A stretch of 12,039 bases of DNA from Pseudoflavonifractor intestinihominis (GTDB lineage Bacteria > Bacillota > Clostridia > Oscillospirales > Oscillospiraceae), in assembly GCF_040096055.1 (NCBI RefSeq), contig NZ_JBBMFK010000045.1, positions 1-12,039 on the forward strand, in the 5' to 3' direction. Shown in pieces: positions 6,158-12,039 of this stretch; the first letter of the stretch is position 1; each line of letters starts with the position of its first letter. The position numbers and the translations under genes are program-made. The notes below the pieces were generated by a model. It was not told the origin of the DNA, did no database searches, and worked only from the letters and a program-made list of their open reading frames with translations.

Positions 6158-9100
6158 TTATTTCTTCTGACCATTGGCCTTTGCCTGGGCCTTGGCGGCC
6201 AGCTTGGCCGCCTTCTTCTTGGTGGGCTTGAAGCCCCGGAAGATGAAGTAGGCCAGCGCCAGGATGATGACCACAGCGGCAATATTGATGCCGGTGAGGA
6301 TCTTCTCCGCCATGGTCATGGGGGTGACGAACTCGGAGCCGGGCATCAGGCCCATCATGACCTTGGAGTTGGCCACGGTGTAGAGGATATTGTGCATCGC
6401 CTGACGGCCGTAGTGGAAGTGGGCGGGGTTATCCTTGTCAAAGGTGAAGGGGATGGTGCTCTTGTCCGCGTTGGTCAGCTTGGCGTCGCCGCCGGCCTCA
6501 ATCATCTGATAGGCGTCCATAAAGGGGCGGGTGTGGGCGGCGTCGGTGATGACAAAGCCGTGGAATCCCCACTCGGTGCGCAGGACGTTGGTGAGCAGGT
6601 TGTAGCAGCCGCCGGTCCAGGTGTAGCCCAGGCGGTTGAAGGCGGTCATCAGGGCGGTGACAGCGGGATAGTCCCGGGTGGTATTGACATAGCCTCCGCT
6701 GCCGTCCTCCTCCACGTAGCCGAGGGTGATGGGCTCATTCTTCACGCACATCTCAAAGGGCAGCAGGTAGATCTCCCGGATGGTCTGCTCGTTGGCCCAG
6801 GTGCACAGGCCGTACTGCACGTTGCCCTGGCTGTCAGAGCCGTCGCCCCGGTGGTTCTCCTGGTCGTTGACCGCGAAGTGCTTGATGAAGGTATACACGC
6901 CCTTGCTGGCAGCGCCCCGGCTGGTGGCGGAGGCCATCACACCGGAGAGGAAGCCGTCCTCGGAGTAGTACTCGTTGTTTCGGCCACTGTAAGGCAGGCG
7001 GTGGATGTTCATGGCGGGGGCGTACCAGCCCACGCAGCCGCCGATGACGGCCTGGTTGCCGATCATCACGCCGTATCGCTCAGCCAGAGGCTGGTTCCAG
7101 GTCTGGGCCAGCACGATGGTGCCGCTGTAGCTCACGCCGGTGCCGCCGCCGGTCAGACCGGTGGCCGCATCCTGATCCAGGGCAAAGGGCTTGCCCACGC
7201 TGTCCAGGGCGGCGGTACCGTAGCCGGAGAGGGTGATGGTGCTCTGGTAGTCCTCAGGGTTGAGCTGATCCAGCAGGTCCTCCCACATGGGGTCGTCGTA
7301 GTCCTTGCCACGCAGGTCGATGAGGGTCAGGCCGTTGTTCGCGCCGTAGACCGGGGTATCGGTCAGGGTGGCGGCGTCGGTGGGGTTGAGGGAGTCCGTG
7401 GAGTCCGCCTTGGCCAGGTCCTCCGCGCTGATGGTCTTGACATATACATAGGAGGCGGGATTGCCCTCGGCGTCGGTGCCGTTGATCTCGTTGCCCCAGG
7501 TGGAGATCACGTCGCTGATCTCACCGTCGTGGGTGGGCCAGGTGCCCTGCCAGTCGCTGCGGCTGAGATAGGTGCAGCCGCTGTCGGCAAAGTCAAACTG
7601 GTTGGTGATGGCCACGCCGGTGGTGGAGTCCACAGAGTAGGTGTCCACATCCATCTGAGCCACGGTATACACATCGGTGAAGGAGGCGTCGCCCTCAGCG
7701 GTCATGCCGTCGGCGGTGGTGTAGCCCTTGGCGGCCAGAACGTTGTTCACGGCATCGTGGGCGTTGGCGGCGGCGGTGATATAGTAGTCGCCGGCGTCCA
7801 GAATGTAGGTCTTGGCGGTGGTATAGTCGTAGGCCTTGAGCTGCTCCCGGTCAAAGGTGACGGTGACGGTTCCGGTCTGGCCGGGCTGCAGGGTGTCGGT
7901 CTTGCCGAAGCCCACCAGCTGCACGGCGGACTTCTCCACCTTGTTGGCCTTGTCGTAGTCGGTGTAGGGGCTCTGGACATAGACCTGGACCACGTCCTTG
8001 CCGGCCACGGAGCCGGTGTTGGTCACGTCCACGGTGACGGTGCAGGTGTCGCCGTCCCAGGAGGCGGCAAAGTTATCCCACCGGAAGGTGGTGTAGCTCA
8101 GACCGTAGCCGAAGGGATAGACCACCTGGTCGGCATAGTTGTAGTCGCCGGCGTTTCCGGTGCCCATGACCACGTCCTCATACCGGGTCTCATAGTACCG
8201 GTAGCCCACGTAGATGCCTTCCTGATAGGTGATATAGTTGTACTTGGTAAACTCGCCGTTCTCGTCCACGTACTGGTAGTCACCGTAGTTCTGGGCGGCG
8301 GGGGCGCTGGAGGCGTCGGCGGCAAAGGTGTCGATGGTGCGGGCAGAGGGATTGATGGTGCCCGCGAAGATATCCGCAAGGGCATACAGGCCGAAGTTGC
8401 CGGCGCTGGGCATATACAGGATGGACTTGATGTTCTCAAACTGCTCCACCCAGCCCAGCTCCATGGCGGCGGAGGAGTTGACCAGCAGAACCACATTGTC
8501 ATAGTTCTCGTTGAGGTAGGTCAGGATCTCCAGCTCCACGCTGTCGGGCTCCAGGTAGCTCTTCACCTGATCCTCGGGGATGTCGGTGTGGTTGTACATG
8601 GAGCGGGGCATGTCGCGGCCCTCGCCCACTCGGCGGCTCCAGACGAACACAGGCACCGTATCCTTGGCGCTGTCCAGCAGGCCGGCCTCGCTCTCCATAA
8701 TGCTCAGAGGGCACTCGTTGATGGAGAAGTCCTCGTTCTCGCCATAGTTGATGGAGCCCACGCCCAGGCCGTAGCTGCTGCCGTTGCCGGAGCTGTAAAA
8801 GTTCCACAGAGTCTCGTTGACCCCAAAGCCTCTCTCTTCAAAGGTATTTTTCAGCGTGGTTCCGGGGTCAGGGGTCATTCCCATGGACTGGAGCAGGGTA
8901 AACCAGGTGTTGCCCACAATCAGCTGGGAGGAATGGCCGAAGAAGCTGAAGGTGGTTCCTGCGGGGAAGGGCATGTTGTTGTCGTCGTTCTTCAGCAGCA
9001 CCACGCCCTCGCCCACAATCTCCTCGTTGAGGGCCTGCTCCGCGGCAGCCATCTCCTCGGCGGTGTAGTCGGCCTTGTTGTACTGCAGGTCCAGGTCCTC

Positions 9101-9268
9101 GGTGTAGGTGTCGGGCTGCTCGATGATGGTGCCGCCGCCGTCACCGAGGAAGCCGTTGATCACGTTGAGGTTGGGCGGAATCATCACGTTGGCTACAATG
9201 GTGACCGCCAGGGTCAGGGCGATGAGCACGCCGCCCACGCTGGTGCGTACAATTTTTCCTGCCTTCAT
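6158..9268 (-). CDS. Membrane-anchored glycoside hydrolase family 3 enzyme with permuted domain order
   Basis: This 1036-residue protein probably removes beta-linked sugars (beta-glucosidase-like) at the outer face of the cell membrane. Order: membrane span (7-29); GH3 C-terminal alpha/beta domain (about 75-345; EGVVLLKND); fibronectin-III-like domain (about 384-500; YPFGYGLSYTTF); linker region (505-655; TYLSRSDWQGTWP); GH3 TIM-barrel domain (about 660-975); second span (about 990-1012); Lys/Ala-rich tail. Standard GH3 enzymes have the barrel first. Asp909 (FVITDA) is the expected nucleophile and Glu216 (RRVGEGRDMP) the likely acid/base. GRNNEYYSEDG (762-772) and KHFAVNDQE (796-804) match barrel substrate-site motifs. 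Basic residues flank both spans on the cytoplasmic side, placing the catalytic part outside. RBS GAGGAG (9278-9283). The upstream two-component pair may regulate it. The exact sugar is not predictable. Confidence 0.93.
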   Translation of the reverse strand: MKAGKIVRTSVGGVLIALTLAVTIVANVMIPPNLNVINGFLGDGGGTIIEQPDTYTEDLDLQYNKADYTAEEMAAAEQALNEEIVGEGVVLLKNDDNNMPFPAGTTFSFFGHSSQLIVGNTWFTLLQSMGMTPDPGTTLKNTFEERGFGVNETLWNFYSSGNGSSYGLGVGSINYGENEDFSINECPLSIMESEAGLLDSAKDTVPVFVWSRRVGEGRDMPRSMYNHTDIPEDQVKSYLEPDSVELEILTYLNENYDNVVLLVNSSAAMELGWVEQFENIKSILYMPSAGNFGLYALADIFAGTINPSARTIDTFAADASSAPAAQNYGDYQYVDENGEFTKYNYITYQEGIYVGYRYYETRYEDVVMGTGNAGDYNYADQVVYPFGYGLSYTTFRWDNFAASWDGDTCTVTVDVTNTGSVAGKDVVQVYVQSPYTDYDKANKVEKSAVQLVGFGKTDTLQPGQTGTVTVTFDREQLKAYDYTTAKTYILDAGDYYITAAANAHDAVNNVLAAKGYTTADGMTAEGDASFTDVYTVAQMDVDTYSVDSTTGVAITNQFDFADSGCTYLSRSDWQGTWPTHDGEISDVISTWGNEINGTDAEGNPASYVYVKTISAEDLAKADSTDSLNPTDAATLTDTPVYGANNGLTLIDLRGKDYDDPMWEDLLDQLNPEDYQSTITLSGYGTAALDSVGKPFALDQDAATGLTGGGTGVSYSGTIVLAQTWNQPLAERYGVMIGNQAVIGGCVGWYAPAMNIHRLPYSGRNNEYYSEDGFLSGVMASATSRGAASKGVYTFIKHFAVNDQENHRGDGSDSQGNVQYGLCTWANEQTIREIYLLPFEMCVKNEPITLGYVEEDGSGGYVNTTRDYPAVTALMTAFNRLGYTWTGGCYNLLTNVLRTEWGFHGFVITDAAHTRPFMDAYQMIEAGGDAKLTNADKSTIPFTFDKDNPAHFHYGRQAMHNILYTVANSKVMMGLMPGSEFVTPMTMAEKILTGINIAAVVIILALAYFIFRGFKPTKKKAAKLAAKAQAKANGQKK

Positions 9269-9301
9269 GGATATTTTCTCCTCTCTTCCTGCCGCATGCT
9301 C

Positions 9302-9321
9302 CTCCGCCTGGCCGGGCGGAG
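9302..9321 (-). promoter_or_regulatory. Small GC-rich hairpin upstream of the GH3 start
   Basis: Perfect 7-bp arms (CTCCGCC at 9302-9308, GGCGGAG at 9315-9321) enclose a 6-nt loop. The hairpin sits 18 nt upstream of the GH3 ribosome binding site in the predicted leader. It has no T-run after it on the minus strand, so it is not a terminator. It could influence translation or message stability. Confidence 0.5.
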
Positions 9322-9328
9322 AAAATCA

Positions 9329-9397
9329 ATGCTCATGACGCCGGGCGCGCCGTGCCCGGGCCCGGCGCCCGGTGCACTTTGCTTTCGTCATGAGCAT
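9329..9397. repeat. Large inverted repeat in the intergenic region before the GH3 gene
   Basis: Outer arms ATGCTCATGACG (9329-9340) and CGTCATGAGCAT (9386-9397) are perfect 12-bp inverted copies. Inside them lies a second perfect pair, CCGGGCGC (9341-9348) and GCGCCCGG (9365-9372), offset by a 13-nt bulge (9373-9385) on one side. The inner part is almost pure G and C. One outer arm overlaps a candidate -10 element at 9396-9401, so the repeat could act as an operator in DNA or as leader RNA structure. Confidence 0.75.
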
Positions 9398-9424
9398 GAT
9401 ACAAATTTCTCTGTCTGATGGGAA
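9396..9424 (-). promoter_or_regulatory. Candidate weak promoter of the GH3 gene
   Basis: On the minus strand, TTCCCA (9419-9424, 4 of 6 matches to TTGACA), a 17-bp spacer and TATCAT (9396-9401). A poor -35 is common where an activator such as a LytTR regulator is needed. The GH3 gene could instead be transcribed from the upstream two-component promoter, because no clear terminator separates them. Confidence 0.4.
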
Positions 9425-9463
9425 GAGATTTGCCGCCGTTTGCACAAAAGGCGACGCAGTTGG

Positions 9464-10798
9464 TTATTCTCCCTCCGGCTCGTCCGCCATGACCACGTCC
9501 AGCAGGAACACCCCGTCCTCCACCCGGACGGTGAGGGTGCCGCCGTACTGCTCGGCCACGGTGCGCATGCTCAGCATGCCGAAGCCGTGGTAATCCCGGT
9601 CCCCCTTGGTGGTGACGGGCAGGCCGCCCCGCATGGCCACCGGCCCGGCACAGCGGTTCTCCACGTGAATGCTCACCAGATTGCCCGTCCGCTTCACCGC
9701 CAGAAGGATATCCCGTTCCTCCTCGGGCAGGTTCTGCACCGCCTCCATGGCGTTGTCGATGGCGTTACCCAGCAGGGCGTAGAGATGGTGGGCTTTGATA
9801 AAGTCCAATCCCCGGCCGTCAGCCATGGAGCTCAGGCGGATACCCCGGCTGCGGCAGAGCACGTTTTTCTCGGTCAGGATGGTATCCAGCACCTCGTTGC
9901 CCGTCTTGGCCTGGTCGGCGTACTCGGCCAGCACCCGATCCAGCTCCCCCTTCTCCTCCCGGGCCAGATCTCCCCGGCGGCTGAGCAGCTCGCTCTGGTG
10001 GCGCAGGTCGTGGTACTTCATGTTGATCAGGTCCATGCTCTTGCGGGAGATCTCGTACTGCCGCTTCCCCTGCTCCAGCAGGTGCTGGACCTCGTCCAGC
10101 TCGTCCCGCAGGGCCCGGCTGGAGAGCTGGTTGTACAGCAGGATGAGAATCAGGCCGCAGATGAGGATATTGTAGCTCCGCTCCAGCAGCAGGGAGGCCC
10201 GGGAGCCGGCGGTATAGTAGTTGGTAATCATGTTGAAGATCACGTCGGCGGCGATGAGCAGCCCGCTGAGGCCCACCAGACTGGTGCGGCCCAGATACAG
10301 GTTGTGATTTTTCTTCAGGAGATTATCAAAGATACTGAAGGCGAAGGCGTACACCAGAAAGTAGCAGTCGATGTAGAACACCGTCTGGATCAGCGGTATC
10401 TTCCCCAAGTCAAACAGCTTGTCGCTGTAAGGGTCAAAGGTCATGCCAAAGAGCAGGCTCAGCTGGGTGGCCTCGCTGATAAAGGTGTAGAGCAGGTAGG
10501 CCAGATGCTGCACCGTATATCCGGCGATGCCGCAGAAGAGGATATTGCCCCAGGGCTCGTCGTAGCACCAGCGCATGGCCAGCAGGCTGCACAGAAACAG
10601 GGTCAGGAACAGGAAGGAGACATACCAGGCGTTGTATTCCAGGATGGGAAAAAGCGCGGTGATCAGAAACATTGCCCCGATGGCGGCGGCCAGCCGGGGC
10701 GCAAACCGCGGCCTGCGCTCCAGGCGGAAGAGAAACATGCCCTCGCCGAAGAGCAGCTGGGCCATGAACAGCAGCTTATAGAGGGACAGACCAGTCAT
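9464..10798 (-). CDS. AgrC-like sensor histidine kinase (GHKL type)
   Basis: This 444-residue membrane kinase has about six hydrophobic segments in residues 1-225, a helical linker (226-258), the phosphoacceptor region MKYHDLRHQ with His263, and a GHKL ATPase domain with N-box NAIDN (345-349, ending in a second Asn349) and glycine box GFGMLSMR (405-412). This is the layout of HPK10-class kinases such as AgrC, which sense peptides or other small signals through the membrane part and phosphorylate a LytTR regulator. The start lies 4 nt after the regulator's stop, with the ribosome binding site GGGGAG inside the end of that gene, so translation is probably coupled. No agrB or agrD peptide gene is seen in the window, so its signal is unknown. 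Confidence 0.92.
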   Translation of the reverse strand: MTGLSLYKLLFMAQLLFGEGMFLFRLERRPRFAPRLAAAIGAMFLITALFPILEYNAWYVSFLFLTLFLCSLLAMRWCYDEPWGNILFCGIAGYTVQHLAYLLYTFISEATQLSLLFGMTFDPYSDKLFDLGKIPLIQTVFYIDCYFLVYAFAFSIFDNLLKKNHNLYLGRTSLVGLSGLLIAADVIFNMITNYYTAGSRASLLLERSYNILICGLILILLYNQLSSRALRDELDEVQHLLEQGKRQYEISRKSMDLINMKYHDLRHQSELLSRRGDLAREEKGELDRVLAEYADQAKTGNEVLDTILTEKNVLCRSRGIRLSSMADGRGLDFIKAHHLYALLGNAIDNAMEAVQNLPEEERDILLAVKRTGNLVSIHVENRCAGPVAMRGGLPVTTKGDRDYHGFGMLSMRTVAEQYGGTLTVRVEDGVFLLDVVMADEPEGE

Positions 10799-10802
10799 TC
10801 CG

Positions 10803-11519
10803 TCACACTCCCCTGCCCAGATAGGCGGCCAGTGCCGCCATGAGCTCCTTTTTCTTGCCCCGGCTCACCCGCAGCTCCCGGTCCCCCACCAGCACCGTCT
10901 CGCCGGTGAGCTGGCGGACATGCTGGAGGTTGATGAGGTAGGAGGTGCTGCACCGGAAGAAGACCTCCTTGGGCAGCTGCTGCTCCACGGCGCTCAGCTT
11001 GCCCCGGACGGTCACGTCCCCCTGGCTGGTGTGATAGGTGATGTCATGGTCCATGACCTCCACGTAGTAGATGGACGAGGAGGTGAGCACCCGCACAGTG
11101 CCCCCCACATTCAGCAGCACCTCCCGGCCCTTCTTCAGGTCCACGGCCTGGAGGATCCGGCGCATCTTCATCTCAAAGGAGGGGTAGCGCACCGGCTTGA
11201 CGATAAAGTCCAGGGCCTCCACCTCATAGCCCTTCACCGCGTACTGCACCATGCTGGTGACAAAGACCAGGGCGGTCACCCGGTCCAGCTCCCGCAGGCG
11301 CTGGGCGGCCTCCATGCCGTCCACCTTGGGCATGCGGATGTCCATAAAGATCAGGTCATACCGGGGGCTGTACTGCTCCAGAAAGCTTTTCCCGTCCCGG
11401 AACCGCTCCGCGGAGCAGGAAATCCCCCTGGACTGGCAGTACCGGTTCAGGCAGTCCTCCAAATCCCGGGCCGCCCCGTCCTCATCCTCCACGATCGCCG
11501 CCCGCAGCGTCTCTTCCAT
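10803..11519 (-). CDS. LytTR-family response regulator
   Basis: This cytoplasmic transcription regulator pairs with the AgrC-like kinase encoded directly downstream. The ATG at 11519 (238 residues) is preferred over a GTG ten codons earlier because it follows GAGGGG at a suitable distance. Residues 5-125 form the receiver: acidic pocket EDED (11-14), phospho-acceptor Asp60 in FMDIRMP, Thr88 and Lys108 (VKP). Residues about 135-235 form the LytTR DNA-binding domain, with the pattern VFFRCSTSYLINLQHV (186-201) and a basic SRGKKKEL near the end. LytTR proteins bind paired 9-10-bp direct repeats upstream of promoters. The most obvious nearby target is the intergenic region before the GH3 gene, but no clear paired repeat could be made out by eye. 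Confidence 0.94.
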   Translation of the reverse strand: MEETLRAAIVEDEDGAARDLEDCLNRYCQSRGISCSAERFRDGKSFLEQYSPRYDLIFMDIRMPKVDGMEAAQRLRELDRVTALVFVTSMVQYAVKGYEVEALDFIVKPVRYPSFEMKMRRILQAVDLKKGREVLLNVGGTVRVLTSSSIYYVEVMDHDITYHTSQGDVTVRGKLSAVEQQLPKEVFFRCSTSYLINLQHVRQLTGETVLVGDRELRVSRGKKKELMAALAAYLGRGV

Positions 11520-11566
11520 GTGGTGTTCGCCCCTCTCTGTACGGAGCACACGCCCCGCTTTCTGTG

Positions 11567-11595
11567 ATTATATCGTAAAATTTCGCCGGCGTAAA
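11567..11595 (-). promoter_or_regulatory. Promoter of the two-component operon
   Basis: On the minus strand, TTTACG (11590-11595), a 17-bp spacer and an exact TATAAT (11567-11572). Transcription should begin near 11560, about 40 nt before the preferred ATG of the response regulator. Confidence 0.72.
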
Positions 11596-11648
11596 TATCT
11601 GCCCGCGCGAGGCCGGCGGCACGGTGGAAATGCAAAAATACAAACAAC

Positions 11649-11681
11649 AACCCCCCGGCCATCCAACGTGACCGGGGGGTT
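11649..11681 (-). terminator. Intrinsic terminator with no visible gene upstream
   Basis: Perfect 10-bp arms AACCCCCCGG (11649-11658) and CCGGGGGGTT (11672-11681) enclose a 13-nt loop. The minus strand continues T-rich (GTTGTTTGTATTTTTG), while the plus strand has no T-run. It would stop leftward transcription coming from the right, ahead of the two-component promoter, yet no recognisable gene lies between it and the window end. Confidence 0.65.
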
Positions 11682-11962
11682 ACTGATGATTCTGAATCTC
11701 TACCAACTGATTAACCTCTTGCTTTCTGCAGATTTTGTACGTTAAGAATCCTGGATCCTGGAAAACATGTCTCTGCGCAGTTACCCAAAACACTTGGTGC
11801 ACATCTGGCTCCGTCTTATGCAATACTTCGCTCGAGGCTGCCGTGTGCGATCTCACACATGTGAGTGCTGTCTGGAACTAACTCATGGCCGTTTTTCTCT
11901 TGGTTCCTGGAATCTGTCACGCGTGGCGAATGGGGAATGAATTCATTCGCTGGGAAAGAGCC
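11682..11962. other. Unrecognised non-coding stretch
   Basis: No gene, RNA or mobile element could be recognised here. The base composition is less GC-rich than the genes. Small features are a perfect 14-bp palindrome, GAATGAATTCATTC (11935-11948), and a near-palindrome CTCACACATGTGAG around 11850-11865. A minus-strand frame running out of the tandem repeat stays open to a TAA near 11818, but its composition does not look like protein. Confidence 0.5.
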
Positions 11963-12039
11963 GGTATCCTTGGTATCCTTGGTATCCTTGGTATCCTTGG
12001 TATCCTTGGTATCCTTGGTATCCTTGGTATCCTTGGTAT
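11963..12039. repeat. 9-bp tandem repeat (GGTATCCTT), at least 8.5 copies, cut by the window end
   Basis: Eight exact copies of GGTATCCTT are followed by five bases of a ninth at the last position of the window. No copy differs from another. The unit length is divisible by three and has no stop codon in any of six frames (for example Gly-Ile-Leu on the plus strand, Thr-Lys-Asp on the minus strand), so the array could be intergenic or part of a coding repeat extending outside. Total copy number cannot be known from here. Confidence 0.97.

Noticed and set aside
2851..9397. Shared core TCATGACG in the inverted repeats at 2851-2888 and 9329-9397, as a common operator
   Set aside because: An 8-bp match between two sites in 12 kb is plausible by chance, the arm spacing differs greatly, and the first site is well explained as an RNA hairpin with a U-run.
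6392..9418. A 1008-codon open frame on the plus strand opposite the GH3 gene
   Set aside because: It is antisense to a gene with clear GH3 domains, and its translation is a monotonous Gly/Val/His/Leu-rich string. High third-position GC removes stops in this frame; no ribosome binding site or domain supports it.
9269..9463. An AgrD-like signal peptide gene between the kinase and GH3 genes
   Set aside because: No short frame with a ribosome binding site and a Cys-containing peptide core was found; the space is taken by GC-rich inverted repeats.
9440..10843. A 467-codon plus-strand open frame opposite the histidine kinase
   Set aside because: Gln/His/Gly/Val-rich shadow of a gene with intact kinase motifs.
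11963..12039. CRISPR array at the right end
   Set aside because: The units are 9 bp and directly adjacent, with no unique spacers.
11930..12039. Open frame from ATG 11930 running into a Gly-Ile-Leu repeat
   Set aside because: No convincing ribosome binding site and only 11 codons before the repeat; openness through the array is expected because the unit has no stop in any frame.

Overview
The window reads as a stretch of chromosome from an anaerobic Firmicute of the class Clostridia. It is GC-rich in its genes, has strong AGGAGG-type ribosome binding sites, and carries a BlaI/M56 pair, a DUF2798 gene, an AgrC/LytTR two-component pair and a domain-swapped GH3 enzyme. The flavour is that of gut Oscillospiraceae (relatives of Flavonifractor, Lawsonibacter or Oscillibacter), but the genus is an inference. 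The left edge is an rRNA-operon leader and the right edge runs into a 9-bp tandem repeat. Both are typical assembly breakpoints, so this may be a whole contig.

Layout. Positions 1-480 hold three near-perfect tandem sigma-A promoters firing leftward, plus a leader with a boxA-like site. They must drive an rRNA operon lying just outside the window. Divergently, a promoter at 557-585 drives metA (homoserine O-acyltransferase, with Glu111 pointing to acetyl-CoA use) and an HD-domain phosphohydrolase, closed by a terminator at 2277-2317. A leftward DUF2798 membrane-protein gene (2331-2825) shares that terminator and has its own promoter and a terminator-like hairpin in its leader.

Positions 3013-6109 form a rightward BlaI-type operon: repressor, then a 541-residue membrane-tethered protein, then a short M56 metallopeptidase. 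The middle protein looks like the C-terminal half of a clostridial BlaR1/M56 sensor, while the last gene is the N-terminal protease half. The sensor therefore appears split, with its two halves in swapped order. A BlaI-like dyad sits just after the predicted transcription start, which suggests autoregulation with proteolytic derepression.

Positions 6158-11519 are leftward: a LytTR response regulator, an AgrC-like histidine kinase, then (after a 195-nt gap with large inverted repeats) a 1036-residue GH3 enzyme with permuted domain order and a membrane span at each end. The two-component pair may control the GH3 gene. A terminator at 6112-6146 separates this block from the BlaI operon. The right end (11550-12039) holds the regulator promoter, an orphan leftward terminator, unrecognised DNA and the tandem repeat.
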